Positions 1 to 9,406 of a DNA stretch of 64,000 bases are shown piece by piece. The position numbers and the translations under genes are program-made. Source of the stretch: Halomonas faecis (GTDB lineage Bacteria; Pseudomonadota; Gammaproteobacteria; Pseudomonadales; Halomonadaceae). The DNA is taken from contig NZ_JAACZO010000022.1 of assembly GCF_010993975.1 (NCBI RefSeq), positions 186,001 through 250,000 on the forward strand. The letters run 5' to 3'. Position 1 is the first letter of the stretch. The number at the start of each line of letters is the position of its first letter. The notes under the pieces are model-generated. The model was not told the origin of the DNA, did not search any database, and worked only from the letters and a program-made list of their open reading frames with translations.

Positions 1-949
1 GGCCGAACAACTCGCCGGTGGCTGCGATACCCTTCTGAACCTCGCTGTTGATCTCGGTGAGCTGGCGTACCGGCTTGGCCATCAGCGAGGCCGCCGTGAT
101 GAAGGCCACGAACTCGCCAGGGGTCATCTCGGCCATCAGCGTCGGCGACATGGCAAACCACACCAGCACGGCCAGCGCCAGGGCCACCAGCAGTTGGATT
201 ACCGGCGTGCTAACTGCCTTGGTCAGGGCCTCCTTCATGCTCTGCTGGCGGTTGTAGTCGCTGGCGGCAGCGAAGCGTGCCTTCTCGAACGCCTCGGCAC
301 CGTGAGTGCGCACCACGCGATAGCCGGAGAGGGCCTCGGAAGCAACGTGGGTGACGTCGCCCATGGAGTGCTGGATGCGCTGCGACAAGCGTCGAAAGCG
401 CTTGCTGGCATAGCTGACCACGCCGGCGATCAACGGCGTTACCGCCAGGAACAGCAGCGTCAACATCCAGTTGGTCCATATCAGATAGCTGATCAGCCCG
501 ATCACGAAGAGCCCCTCGCGCAGCAGAATGGTCACCGCCTTGGTGGCCGCCCCGGTCACCTGTTCCACGTGGTAAGTAACCCGCGAGATGAGATGACCGC
601 TGGAATGGGCATCGAAGAAGCGCCCCGGCAGGTGCAGCATATGATCGAAGACGTTGCAGCGCAGCGCGTGGACCACGTTGCGCGCCACGCTGCTCATGAA
701 GTACGTGCCCAGAAAGGTACCGAGCCCGCGAGCGGCGAACATGCCGACCACGAAGAGCGGCAGGAAGAGGCGAAAGGTGGCATCCGGATTCTGGATGCCG
801 TCGATGAGCCGTTTCATCATCTCCGCCAGAGCGGTGCTCGAAGCGGCATAGATGGCGTAGCCCAGAATGGCCAGCGCAAACGCACGCCAGTAGGGCTTCA
901 CGTAGCCGAGCAGGCGCTTGTAGAGGCTCCAGCCGGAGTGAGAATTCAC
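1..949 (-). CDS. msbA: Lipid A export permease/ATP-binding protein MsbA (3' end outside window)
   Basis: The first 316 codons of an MsbA-type ABC half-transporter, which flips lipid A-core across the inner membrane. The visible part is the N-terminal membrane domain: hydrophobic segments at about residues 20-40, 60-85, 140-160, 165-185 and 250-275, separated by charged cytoplasmic stretches typical of MsbA, including FDAHSSGHLISRV. The nucleotide-binding domain lies beyond the left edge. The GTG start overlaps the exbD stop as GTGA, with GGAGCG just upstream, so translation is probably coupled to exbD. The exbB-exbD-msbA order is known from related gammaproteobacteria. The family call is firm; the gene is incomplete only because the window ends. 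Confidence 0.9.
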   Translation of the reverse strand, partial: MNSHSGWSLYKRLLGYVKPYWRAFALAILGYAIYAASSTALAEMMKRLIDGIQNPDATFRLFLPLFVVGMFAARGLGTFLGTYFMSSVARNVVHALRCNVFDHMLHLPGRFFDAHSSGHLISRVTYHVEQVTGAATKAVTILLREGLFVIGLISYLIWTNWMLTLLFLAVTPLIAGVVSYASKRFRRLSQRIQHSMGDVTHVASEALSGYRVVRTHGAEAFEKARFAAASDYNRQQSMKEALTKAVSTPVIQLLVALALAVLVWFAMSPTLMAEMTPGEFVAFITAASLMAKPVRQLTEINSEVQKGIAATGELFG

Positions 950-1374
950 GGACGCTCCGCTTGGGTGGTTGATGACTGTATTTCCCGGGTGGCGATGCGC
1001 ACCTGACGAATGTCCAATGCCCCTGCCCTGTCGAGCGCCCGCACCACGTCGGCATGGGCGGCACGCGCATCGGCCTCGAGCACCAGGCCGTGCTCTCGGG
1101 CCTGGGAGGCCCGTTCGTCCATCGCTCCGGCAAGGGCATCGGCCGACAGGGTCCTCTCACCGAGACGATAGTCGCCCTTGGCGGTGACCACCAGCGTCAC
1201 CGGCGCCGTCTCCAGGGCCGCACCGGTCTCGCTCTCGGGAAGCGTGAGCTCGAGAGCCTGGCGGGTCTCGAACGTCGTGGAAACCATGAAGAAGATCAGC
1301 AGCAGGAAGACGACGTCGATCAACGGGGTGAGGTTCACCTCCACCGGATCACGGCGCCGGCGCACGAACTTCAC
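946..1374 (-). CDS. exbD: ExbD/TolR family proton-channel component
   Basis: 142-residue ExbD/TolR protein with a single N-terminal membrane segment (about residues 17-34) preceded by the basic stretch KFVRRRRDP. The Asp in the membrane motif LTPLIDVVFLLLIFF is the proton-binding residue of the family. The rest is a periplasmic domain. It starts with GTG, overlapping the exbB stop as GTGA, and its own stop overlaps the msbA GTG in the same way, so exbB-exbD-msbA form a tightly coupled unit. With ExbB it should form a proton-driven motor. The partner (TonB, TolA or an envelope-specific one) cannot be told from sequence; linkage to msbA rather than tonB or tol genes suggests an envelope role. 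Confidence 0.9.
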   Translation of the reverse strand: MKFVRRRRDPVEVNLTPLIDVVFLLLIFFMVSTTFETRQALELTLPESETGAALETAPVTLVVTAKGDYRLGERTLSADALAGAMDERASQAREHGLVLEADARAAHADVVRALDRAGALDIRQVRIATREIQSSTTQAERP

Positions 1375-2078
1375 GGGCGCTTCGCTCCCGCCGCGCGGCC
1401 ATCGTCCACGGTTGCCGAGACGTCGGCTGACGGTGCAGGCGCCGCTGTCTGGCGTTCGGCAAGATCGAGGCGGTCCGGGTGATGGGCGAGAAACTCCACC
1501 ACCTGGCTCGCCTGTTCCTCCATGCGCACGGTGATGTCCTCCACGCGACGCAGGAAGTAGCGATGGAACATCAACGCAGGAACGGCCACGGTGAGCCCCG
1601 CCGCCGTGGTCACCAGTGCGCGCGAGATACCGCCGGCCAGGTCGGCGGTGCGTCCGGCTCCGTCTCCGGCAACGATCACCGAGAACACCTCGATCATCCC
1701 CACGACGGTACCCAACAAGCCGATCAAGGGAGCGATGGCCGCAATGGTGCCCAACGGGCTCAGGAAACGCTCCATATCGTGAATCACTGCCGTGGCGGCT
1801 TCCTGTAGCCGTGCGCGGACCTGCTCGTGCCCCAGCCGCACGTTGCGCAGGCCCACCGCCAACACGCCGCCCAGCGGCGAGTGCGCCTCCAGCCAGTAAA
1901 GGTTGACCTGGCCTCGCGATACCAGCGAGCACACTTCCTGGCCCAGTCCATAGGGGGCGATTCGAGCGGAACGCAGGGTCCACAGCCGCTCGATGATGAT
2001 CACCGTGGCCACCAGCGAGCAGCCCAGCAGGGGCACCATCAGCCACCCCCCGGCAACGAGCGCCTCGATCATGTCCAT
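1371..2078 (-). CDS. exbB: ExbB/TolQ/MotA family proton-channel protein
   Basis: 235-residue inner-membrane protein of the MotA/TolQ/ExbB family. Three membrane segments are visible, near residues 10-30, 108-130 and 148-172, with the family signature region APLIGLLGTVVGMIEVF in the second. It pairs with ExbD, encoded immediately downstream (GTGA overlap), to build a proton-conducting motor. The ATG at 2078 is chosen because GGAG lies 8 nt upstream; a TTG six bases earlier is too close to that site. The C-terminal tail is Ala/Pro-rich and probably disordered. The specific energised partner is unknown. Confidence 0.9.
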   Translation of the reverse strand: MDMIEALVAGGWLMVPLLGCSLVATVIIIERLWTLRSARIAPYGLGQEVCSLVSRGQVNLYWLEAHSPLGGVLAVGLRNVRLGHEQVRARLQEAATAVIHDMERFLSPLGTIAAIAPLIGLLGTVVGMIEVFSVIVAGDGAGRTADLAGGISRALVTTAAGLTVAVPALMFHRYFLRRVEDITVRMEEQASQVVEFLAHHPDRLDLAERQTAAPAPSADVSATVDDGRAAGAKRP

Positions 2079-2118
2079 GGTCAACTCTCCTCATGGCCGC
2101 GGCGGCAGCCGGGCGAAT

Positions 2119-4443
2119 TCAGTGAGGCGATTCTACCGCATGGCAGACGCCTTCGACACCGCCGCGCCGCGACACCGCCGGGCGCGAGGCGCTGACGACA
2201 TCGCCCTGACCCCGCCCCAGCCAGACGGTCAGCGCCCCGTCCAGCGCCGTGCTCCACAGGCAACTGCCGGAACGTCTGAAACGCCGCACCACCTCATCGG
2301 CAGGGTGTCCGTAACCGTTGAAGCGCCCGGCACTGAACACCGTATGACGCAGGGAGAGGGTCTGCACGAACTGGGCCCCCGAGCTGGTCGCGCTGCCATG
2401 GTGACCGGCCACCAGCAGCGTCACCGCCCCCCCGACGTCTTCGACGAAAGCACGCTCCCACTGACGCCCCACATCGCCGGTGATCAGCAACCGCTCGTCT
2501 CCGGCAGTGACCTCCAGGACGCAGGAACGGTCGTTGCTGGACAGGTGGGCGGCCCGCGGTGGCGGCCACAACACGCGATAATGCACGTCGTCGCGCTGCC
2601 AACTCAGGCCACGCCGACAGGGCCTCACCGGCACACCCAGCACCGCATCGACGGGCGCCAGGTAAGCATCGACGGAGTGACGTTCGACCAGTGCTCCCAG
2701 CCCGCCGGCATGGTCTCGATCGGCATGGCTGACGAGCACGGTGTCGAAGTGCTGCCCCGGCGGCCACAGGGCCTGGATTGGCGCGAAGCCCGAGCCGAAG
2801 CGTGGGCCAGTGTCGTAGAGCAGACGATAACCGGCACTGCGCAGCTCGATCAGTTGCCCCTGCCCCACGTCCTGCACTCGCACCCGCAGCACACCGGGTG
2901 GAATGTCCGGCGTCTCCAGACCGATGAGCGCCATGCCCAGTAGCAGCGTGCCCAACCAGCGAAGGCTGGCGGCAACTCCCGGCAACGCCCACAGCACGGC
3001 GATCGCCCCCAGCAGCAAAGCCAGCGGCAGCACCGTTTCGGGCTCGGGCCACCACAGCGGCAGCCAGGCGACGGCCATCTTCAGCAGGTGAGCCAACCCC
3101 TGCGCCAACCAATCGAAGCTCTGCCAGCACAGGCTCGACAGCGGCTCGATGGGCAGCAGCAGCCATCCAGCCAGCCCGAGCGGCACCATCAGCGTGCTGA
3201 CCAGTGGCACTGCCAGCAGGTTGACCAGCGGTGCCGCCGGCGCCATTCGTGAAAAGGCGAGCAGCACGGCCGCAGCCATCAGTGGCGCCAGCAGAAGCTG
3301 TGTGCGCACCAGCGCCCAGACCCAGCCGCTCAGACCTCCAGGCCGAGGTCGCCCTTGCCAGATGAGGATGAGCAGCGCCACAGCCAGGAAGGAGAGCCAC
3401 AACCCGGGGCGCCATGCCGCCAGCGGATCGCACAGCACCACCAGCCCTAGCGCCAACCACCAGCCCTGCCAGGGACCCGGGGCATGTCTACCGCTGGCGA
3501 CCCACAATCCGACCAGCGTCATCAGCATGGCTCGCAGCGCCGGTGGCTCCATTCCGGCCAGAGCGGCATAGCCGACGGCAGCCGCTCCGGCCAGCCACCA
3601 GGGCCACACGGCCAGCCGCCAGCGACCCGGCGCGAGCATTCGTGCGATCCCGCGCGCTATCAGCAACGCGACGGTGGCCACCAGTCCCACATGGAGTCCG
3701 GAAATCACCATCAGGTGAGTGGTGCCGCTGGCATTGAGAAGGTCCCAATCGTCACTGGCCAATTGCTCGTCGGCGCCCAGCGTCAGCGCCGCCAGCCAGC
3801 GCGAACCCAACGGCGACAAGGCGTGCGACTCCAGTTGCTCCAGAGCGCGGGATGACAGCGACGCGCTCGCCGCGACCAACCGCCGAGGGGCCGGGTCACG
3901 CCGCACGTAACCGGTCGCATGAATGCCTTCGCGCCATAGCCAGGCGCGATAGTCGAAGGTTCCGGGGTTGGCGAAACCGCTCGGCGGGCGCAGGCGCACC
4001 GTCAATGCCCAGCGCTCGCCAGGCTGCATGGGTGGCGCCGCATAGTGGTTCAGCCGAATCCGCCCCAGGGAGTCGCAAGAGGGGCGTTCGGCTACCAGAG
4101 GCCGACAGGAGTCGACGTGCAGCGTCAGTCGGGTGAGCTCACTCTCGCGACTCACTGTCTCCAGGCGCCCCTCGACGGCCAGGTCATCACCCAGCAGCCC
4201 CTGCGGCAGCTCTGCCGCTCTGGCCGACAATACGCCATGGGCCGTCGTGGCCATCGCCAGGGCCAGGAACAGGCAGCGCCAGCGCCCCGCTGCTGCCATC
4301 ATCAACACCGCCAAGGCCCAACCGATGGCCAGCCCGGGCGGCGCCAGCCAACCCAGGCCCACGCCAGAGAGGGCCGCCAACGCCAGAGGCATCGCCATGC
4401 CGGTCTCCCATACCGGCTCAGACGCGCACGCATCCTTGTGCAT
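2119..4443 (-). CDS. comEC: DNA internalisation competence protein ComEC/Rec2
   Basis: 774-residue ComEC/Rec2 protein, the inner-membrane channel that passes single-stranded DNA into the cytoplasm during natural transformation. Order: N-terminal hydrophobic helices, a DUF4131-like soluble domain with SFDYRAWLWREGIHATGYV-type sequence, the Competence membrane domain with TTHLMVISGLHVGL, further helices, and a C-terminal metallo-beta-lactamase-like domain with SHADRDHAGG and AGHHGSATSS metal motifs. The ATG at 4443 is preferred over an in-frame ATG at 4557 because GGGAGAGG sits just upstream and the longer N-terminus is not typical. Full length and intact, so at least this part of the uptake machinery is kept. 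It ends 40 nt before exbB. Confidence 0.93.
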   Translation of the reverse strand: MHKDACASEPVWETGMAMPLALAALSGVGLGWLAPPGLAIGWALAVLMMAAAGRWRCLFLALAMATTAHGVLSARAAELPQGLLGDDLAVEGRLETVSRESELTRLTLHVDSCRPLVAERPSCDSLGRIRLNHYAAPPMQPGERWALTVRLRPPSGFANPGTFDYRAWLWREGIHATGYVRRDPAPRRLVAASASLSSRALEQLESHALSPLGSRWLAALTLGADEQLASDDWDLLNASGTTHLMVISGLHVGLVATVALLIARGIARMLAPGRWRLAVWPWWLAGAAAVGYAALAGMEPPALRAMLMTLVGLWVASGRHAPGPWQGWWLALGLVVLCDPLAAWRPGLWLSFLAVALLILIWQGRPRPGGLSGWVWALVRTQLLLAPLMAAAVLLAFSRMAPAAPLVNLLAVPLVSTLMVPLGLAGWLLLPIEPLSSLCWQSFDWLAQGLAHLLKMAVAWLPLWWPEPETVLPLALLLGAIAVLWALPGVAASLRWLGTLLLGMALIGLETPDIPPGVLRVRVQDVGQGQLIELRSAGYRLLYDTGPRFGSGFAPIQALWPPGQHFDTVLVSHADRDHAGGLGALVERHSVDAYLAPVDAVLGVPVRPCRRGLSWQRDDVHYRVLWPPPRAAHLSSNDRSCVLEVTAGDERLLITGDVGRQWERAFVEDVGGAVTLLVAGHHGSATSSGAQFVQTLSLRHTVFSAGRFNGYGHPADEVVRRFRRSGSCLWSTALDGALTVWLGRGQGDVVSASRPAVSRRGGVEGVCHAVESPH

Positions 4444-4555
4444 CGTGGCCTCTCCCAATCGCTCTATGGAGATCGGTGGCCAAGCCGTGACATGGCGAGG
4501 CCCCCGCCATCCATGGATAATAGCGCGAATCCCGTCAGTCGCGAGCCGAGTCGCC

Positions 4556-5098
4556 ATGCCGCGCCGATTCCTGCAGCGCTACTTGCCCCACCCCGAAACG
4601 CTGCGACGCCAACGCTCGCTGCGTTTGCTCGGCGGCCTGACCGCCGACCCGGGCCTATGGGTGCTTTCGCGACGTAGCGTGGCCAACGCGTTTTCGGTGG
4701 GGTTGTTCAGCGCCATGCTGCCGATCCCCTTTCAGATGGCACTGGCCGCCTTCGGCGCCTGGCTGATCCGCTGCAATCTGCCCCTCTCGGTAGGCCTGGT
4801 CTGGATCACCAATCCATTGACCATGCCGCTGATCTTCTATGGCAACTATCGGGTCGGCACCTGGGTGATGGGAACGCGGGCCAGCGAAGCGCCGGCGCGA
4901 CTATCGACGCGCTGGATCGCCGAACGCATGGCCGACATCCTGCCCGCTCTTGCCGTCGGATCCGTGATCATGGCCTGCGTAGCCGCCCTGCTTGGCAACG
5001 TGATGATCCGGCTGATCTGGCGCTGGCAGGTCTCACGCAGTTGGAAACGGCGCCGTCTGCGCCGCCGCCGGCCTCGTCGCGACGAGGCCGACGAGTGA
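4556..5098 (+). CDS. DUF2062 domain-containing membrane protein
   Basis: 180-residue protein with the DUF2062 hallmark of two or three hydrophobic segments and a sequence rich in small residues around AFSVGLFSAMLPIPFQMALA and WITNPLTMPLIFYGNY. Both ends are strongly basic (MPRRFLQRYLPHP and KRRRLRRRRPRRDE), which suggests a cytoplasmic C-terminus. The biochemical function of the family is not established. It is transcribed divergently from comEC; the 112-bp gap holds GATAAT as a possible -10. It ends 26 nt before the convergent lolD gene. Confidence 0.85.
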   Translation: MPRRFLQRYLPHPETLRRQRSLRLLGGLTADPGLWVLSRRSVANAFSVGLFSAMLPIPFQMALAAFGAWLIRCNLPLSVGLVWITNPLTMPLIFYGNYRVGTWVMGTRASEAPARLSTRWIAERMADILPALAVGSVIMACVAALLGNVMIRLIWRWQVSRSWKRRRLRRRRPRRDEADE

Positions 5099-5124
5099 CG
5101 AGGCTACACCGTCGCCAGCGCCCC

Positions 5125-5841
5125 TCAGCTGCCCTGGCACTGTTCGGTCAGCCGTCCGCCGTCCAGCTTCAGCACGCGATCCTGATGGGCGGCCAGCGCC
5201 GTATCGTGGGTCACCACCACGAAGGCGCAGGCAGTGGTGCGGGCCAGTTCATCCATCATCGCCAGGATGCTCGCCGCCGTGGCCTGATCGAGATTGCCGG
5301 TGGGCTCGTCCATCAGCACCAGGCTGGGATCGGTGACCAGCGCCCGGGCAATGGCCACCCGCTGGCGCTCACCGCCGGAGAGCTCCCCGGGCTTGTGATC
5401 GGCGCGTGCTGCCATGCCCACTTTGTCCAGCAGCTCGAGAGCGCGTGACTCAGCGGCCTTCTTGCGCAGACCGCGCACGATCAGCGGCAGAGCCGCATTC
5501 TCCACGGCCGTGAACTCCGCCAGCAGATGGTGAAACTGATAGACGAAACCGATGTGGCGGTTGCGGAAGCTTCCCAGCTCGGCACTGCCGAGGTCGAGCA
5601 GTGTCTCTCCGGCGATGCGCACGTCACCGCGGCTCGGGCGGTCGAGTCCGCCCAGCAGGTTGAGTAATGTCGTCTTGCCGGAGCCGGAACTGCCCACCAC
5701 GGCCACCCGCTCGCCGGCATGCACCTCGAGCGACAAACCATCCAGCACGGTAACGTCCTGGGGGCCTTCGCGATAGATGCGCGTCAGGTCGTGGCAGGCC
5801 AGCATCACGGTCCGTTCGCCGTCGGTCTCAGGGGGTGCCAT
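5125..5841 (-). CDS. lolD: Lipoprotein-releasing system ATPase LolD
   Basis: 238-residue ABC ATPase. It powers extraction of lipoproteins from the inner membrane by the LolC/E-type permease encoded just upstream, for transfer to LolA. Walker A GSSGSGKTTL, the LolD-typical FVYQFHHLL, signature LSGGERQRVAIARAL, Walker B LVLMDEPTGNLD and switch His in VVTHD are all present. The ATG at 5841 follows AAGGAGG at ideal spacing; an alternative ATG at 5877 would overlap the permease stop by 8 nt. Either way the pair is one operon. Confidence 0.95.
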   Translation of the reverse strand: MAPPETDGERTVMLACHDLTRIYREGPQDVTVLDGLSLEVHAGERVAVVGSSGSGKTTLLNLLGGLDRPSRGDVRIAGETLLDLGSAELGSFRNRHIGFVYQFHHLLAEFTAVENAALPLIVRGLRKKAAESRALELLDKVGMAARADHKPGELSGGERQRVAIARALVTDPSLVLMDEPTGNLDQATAASILAMMDELARTTACAFVVVTHDTALAAHQDRVLKLDGGRLTEQCQGS

Positions 5842-5869
5842 GGCATGAGCCTCCTTGGGAATGGCGCGA

Positions 5870-7111
5870 TCATTCATAGCGCAGCACCTCCGCCGGCTGG
5901 ACTCGCGCCGCGCGCCATGCCGGATAGAGCGTCGACAGGAAGGTGAGGCCGAAGGCCGCGGCGACGATGTTGCGGACGTCCTCCCAATGCAGACGCGACG
6001 GCAAATCGCTGATGAAGTACACCCCGGCATCGAGGAACTGGAAACCCAGCACCGACTCCACCCAGCCGATCACATCGGCAATGCTCAGTGCCAGCACGAC
6101 ACCCAGTCCAACGCCCACGGCGATACCGATGGTGCCGATGGCCAGTCCCTGGACGATGAAGATGCCCATGATCGAGCGCGGCGTGGCGCCGATGGTGCGC
6201 AGGATGGCAATGTCGGCATGCTTGTCGGTCACCACCATCACCAGCGTCGAAACGATGTTGAACGCCGCCACGGCGATGATCACGGTGAGCAGCAGACCGA
6301 TCATGCGCTTCTCCATCTGGATGGCTTGGAAGAGATTGCCGTGGGAATAGGTCCAGTCCAGCCCGCGAAAATCCGGCCCCAGCTCGTTGACGATGGCCCG
6401 CGTCTCGCTGCTCGCGGCGAACAGGTCGTCGAGCTCCAGACGCAGGCCGCCCACGGTATTGCCCAACCGGGCCAGCGACTGCATGTCCTCGATATGGGCA
6501 TAAGCCAGGCTGGCATCCAGATCGGCGCCCACGCTGAAGATACCGCTGACGGTAAAGCGCTTGAGACGCGGAAAGACGCCCGCCGGCGTAATCGAGGCCT
6601 CGGGCACCAGCAAGGTCACCCGGTCGCCGACGCCGACCCCCAGACGGCGAGCCAGGATCGAACCCAACACTACGTTCCATTCGCCGGCGACGAGATCGTC
6701 GAGGCTGCCCTGGCGCATGTGCTCGTCGATGATCGAGACGCGCCCCTCCCAACTGGGTACGACGCCGTTGACCATGGCGCCTTCGTTGCGCCCGCCGACC
6801 GAGAACATACCTTGCTGTTCCACATAGGGAGCCGCGCCGATCACTCGCTCGCGCTCCATCAGTTGCTCAGCGAGCCCCTCCCACTCGACCAAGCCGGTAC
6901 GCGACTCGATCTTGGTGTGCGGCACCATCCCCAGAATGCGGGTGCGCAGCTCGTGATCGAAGCCGTTCATTACCGAGAGCACCAGAATCAGCACCGCCAC
7001 GCCGAGCATCAGCCCCAGCATGGAAGTCAGCGAAATGAAGGAAATGAAATGGTTGCGACGCTTGGCCCGCACGTAGCGCAACCCGATCAGTAAAGGTAGG
7101 CGGTCTAGCAT
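5870..7111 (-). CDS. lolC: LolC/LolE-family lipoprotein-releasing permease
   Basis: 413-residue permease with the LolCE layout: a first membrane helix after MLDRLPLLIGLRYVRAKRRNHF, a large periplasmic MacB-like domain (about residues 50-260), then three C-terminal helices (FNIVSTLVMVV, GIFIVQGLAIG and the final FGLTFLSTLYPAW). It works with LolD, whose gene follows on the same strand, to release lipoproteins to LolA. The start has AAGGA 8 nt upstream. Only one permease gene is adjacent to lolD, where E. coli has lolC and lolE flanking it. It may therefore be a single LolF-type permease acting as a homodimer, or a partner gene may lie elsewhere. Confidence 0.93.
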   Translation of the reverse strand: MLDRLPLLIGLRYVRAKRRNHFISFISLTSMLGLMLGVAVLILVLSVMNGFDHELRTRILGMVPHTKIESRTGLVEWEGLAEQLMERERVIGAAPYVEQQGMFSVGGRNEGAMVNGVVPSWEGRVSIIDEHMRQGSLDDLVAGEWNVVLGSILARRLGVGVGDRVTLLVPEASITPAGVFPRLKRFTVSGIFSVGADLDASLAYAHIEDMQSLARLGNTVGGLRLELDDLFAASSETRAIVNELGPDFRGLDWTYSHGNLFQAIQMEKRMIGLLLTVIIAVAAFNIVSTLVMVVTDKHADIAILRTIGATPRSIMGIFIVQGLAIGTIGIAVGVGLGVVLALSIADVIGWVESVLGFQFLDAGVYFISDLPSRLHWEDVRNIVAAAFGLTFLSTLYPAWRAARVQPAEVLRYE

Positions 7112-7269
7112 GGTGGCGTTCCTTGTCAGCGGGAGCTCATGGTACGGTTTTTTCTCCGCGGCTGCATCGGTACGCAGTGCCTTGCGCAATGCTTGCAAGA
7201 TACTCGCTGTCGACCTACATTTCGCCAGCACCGCTGCCTCCGCTCCACGCCGACCACGAGAATCTCCCC

Positions 7270-8325
7270 ATGGCCAATCGCCTGCTACCCGAGTGGCATC
7301 CCCAGGATGCCGTGCAACTGACCTGGCCGAGCCCCCATGGCGACTGGGCACCACTGCTCGAACGCATCGAGGGAACGCTGGAAGCGCTGGTGGTGGCTAC
7401 TGCCCGCTATCAACACGTGCTGATCAGCGTGCCCGATGCGGCGACCCGTACCCACTTGGCACGGCGTTTCGCGAACCTGGGGGTCGACGCCGCGCGCCTC
7501 CATCTGGTGGTGCTCGAGGCCGACGACACCTGGACCCGCGACCACGGCCCACTGGGCGCCGAGTGCGACGGCGCACTGACCCTCCTCGACTACGTCTTCA
7601 CCGGCTGGGGGGACAAGTACCCGGCCCGCCGCGACGACACTCTGACCCAGCGCCTGGTCGAGGCCGGCACCTTCGCCTGCCCGGTGATCTCCCACGACCT
7701 GGTGCTGGAAGGCGGCGCCATCGATACCGACGGCGAGGGTACCCTGCTCACCACCGAATCGTGCTTGCTCAACGACAACCGCAACCCGGGCCTGGGGCGC
7801 GAGGCGCTGGAGACTCGCCTGCGCGAGGAGCTCGGCATCGAGCGTGTGCTGTGGCTTAGCCAGGGGCATCTGGAGGGAGACGACACCGATGGCCACATCG
7901 ACACTCTGGCCCGGTTCGTCGACCCCGAGACCATTGCCTACGTCCGTTGCGACGACGATAGCGACCCGCATTACCCGGCCCTGGCGGCCATGGAAGTCGA
8001 GCTCAAGGCACTACGGCGCCGGGTTGGCGAACCGTATCGCCTGCTACCGCTACCCTGGCCGCGCCCCGTCTACGACCCGGTGGACGGTCACCGCTTGCCG
8101 GCCACCTATGCCAACTTCTTGATCATCAACGGCGCCGTGCTGGTGCCCACCTATGGCGATGCCGCCGATGGCCGTGCCCTGGCCGCTCTGGGCGACGCCT
8201 TCCCGGACCGCGACATCGTACCCATCGAGTGCACCAGCGTGCTGCGTCAGCACGGCAGCCTGCACTGCCTGACCATGCAGCTACCGGCCGGCAGCCTGGC
8301 CCGCAATGCCGCCACCGTTGCCTGA
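7270..8325 (+). CDS. aguA: Agmatine deiminase
   Basis: 351-residue agmatine deiminase of the peptidyl-arginine deiminase superfamily. It converts agmatine to N-carbamoylputrescine plus ammonia. Active-site segments are visible: WTRDHGP, the acidic EGGAIDTDGEG, the His-containing GHLEGDDTDGHIDT and the catalytic Cys333 in HGSLHCLT. The product feeds the amidase encoded 178 nt downstream, so the two genes form an arginine-to-putrescine route (agmatine supplied by an arginine decarboxylase not in this window). The ATG at 7270 begins the conserved MANRLLPEWHPQDAVQLTWP; upstream in-frame codons look non-coding. Confidence 0.95.
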   Translation: MANRLLPEWHPQDAVQLTWPSPHGDWAPLLERIEGTLEALVVATARYQHVLISVPDAATRTHLARRFANLGVDAARLHLVVLEADDTWTRDHGPLGAECDGALTLLDYVFTGWGDKYPARRDDTLTQRLVEAGTFACPVISHDLVLEGGAIDTDGEGTLLTTESCLLNDNRNPGLGREALETRLREELGIERVLWLSQGHLEGDDTDGHIDTLARFVDPETIAYVRCDDDSDPHYPALAAMEVELKALRRRVGEPYRLLPLPWPRPVYDPVDGHRLPATYANFLIINGAVLVPTYGDAADGRALAALGDAFPDRDIVPIECTSVLRQHGSLHCLTMQLPAGSLARNAATVA

Positions 8326-8503
8326 TGCGATAGGCACAAGCCACGGAAGGGCTCCTGCACCAGGGGTGAGGCGGATTCCGCCGAACGGATTGGCCATGAA
8401 TGGCCAGCACCGGCCCTGCCAGCGGAGCCGGCTGCGAGAGCGTCCCTTCGGAGGCCTGTCGCCGGATACGCCTTGAGCATTGAAACATACGAGGAGACTG
8501 TCT
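8326..8503 (+). other. Structured aguA-aguB intergenic spacer
   Basis: 178 nt without a convincing ORF between two pathway genes on the same strand. Several inverted repeats are visible: GGCGGA-TTCCGCC near 8370, GGCCAT-GA-ATGGCC near 8390 and GCCGG/CCGGC pairs after 8410. GAGGAG stands before the aguB ATG. The spacer may form mRNA structure or carry a second promoter; it matches no riboswitch class I can recognise. Confidence 0.35.
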
Positions 8504-9406
8504 ATGTCCCGTCATCTCGAGGTCGGCCTGGTGCAACAAGCCGCCTGGCCCGACAAGGAGAAGAGCCTGGCCGAGAGCGAAGCCGGCATCCGCGAGCTGG
8601 CTGCGTCCGGTGCCCGGCTGGTGATGCTGCAGGAACTGCACGCCACCCACTACTTCTGCCAGAGCGAGGATCCGGCGATCTTCGATCTCGCCGAGCCGCT
8701 GGACGGCCCCACGGGCCGCCGCCTGGCAGCGCTCGCCGCCGAGCTCGACATCGTGCTGGTGGGCTCGCTGTTCGAACGCCGCGCTCCCGGGCTCTACCAC
8801 AATACCGCCGTGGTCTACGACGGCGACCGCGGCAGAGTCGGCCACTATCGCAAGATGCACATCCCCGACGACCCGGCCTTCTATGAAAAATTCTACTTCA
8901 CGCCTGGCGATGTGGACGACGCCCGCGGCGACGGTTTCACGCCCATCGACACCTCGGTGGGGCGACTCGGCGTGCTGGTCTGCTGGGATCAGTGGTATCC
9001 CGAAGCGGCACGACTGATGGCGCTGGCGGGCGCCGAGATACTGCTCTACCCCACCGCCATCGGCTGGCACCCACCGGACGACAAGCCGGAAAAGACCCGC
9101 CAGAAGGATGCCTGGACGCTGATCCAACGCAGCCATGCCGTGGCCAACGGCATCCCGGTGCTGGTCGCCAATCGCGTCGGCCACGAGCCGGATCCCTCGG
9201 CCACCGGCCCCGGTATCGACTTCTGGGGCGGCAGCTTCATCTGCGGGCCCCAAGGGGAACTGCTGGCCCACGCCGGCGGCGAATCCGAGCGAATGCGGGC
9301 CACCCTCGACATGGGCCGCAGCGAGGCAATCCGGCGCATATGGCCCTATCTACGCGACCGCCGCATCGACGCCTACGGCGACCTGACTCGACGCTACCGG
9401 GACTGA
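8504..9406 (+). CDS. aguB: N-carbamoylputrescine amidase
   Basis: 300-residue nitrilase-superfamily amidase that hydrolyses N-carbamoylputrescine to putrescine, CO2 and ammonia. The Glu-Lys-Cys triad is visible as E44 (MLQELHATHYF), K117 (HYRKMHIPDD) and C160 (VLVCWDQWYPE). KFYFTPGD and GSFICGPQGE are typical of the plant/bacterial AguB branch. The ATG at 8504 follows GAGGAG; an ATG 24 nt earlier lacks a site. It follows aguA. Its stop codon lies inside a strong hairpin that opens onto a long heptamer repeat. Confidence 0.95.
   Translation: MSRHLEVGLVQQAAWPDKEKSLAESEAGIRELAASGARLVMLQELHATHYFCQSEDPAIFDLAEPLDGPTGRRLAALAAELDIVLVGSLFERRAPGLYHNTAVVYDGDRGRVGHYRKMHIPDDPAFYEKFYFTPGDVDDARGDGFTPIDTSVGRLGVLVCWDQWYPEAARLMALAGAEILLYPTAIGWHPPDDKPEKTRQKDAWTLIQRSHAVANGIPVLVANRVGHEPDPSATGPGIDFWGGSFICGPQGELLAHAGGESERMRATLDMGRSEAIRRIWPYLRDRRIDAYGDLTRRYRD

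Noticed and set aside
8385-8402. GGCCAT-GA-ATGGCC as a terminator after aguA
   Set aside because: A 2-nt loop cannot form a stable hairpin and there is no T-run; perhaps an operator or chance.
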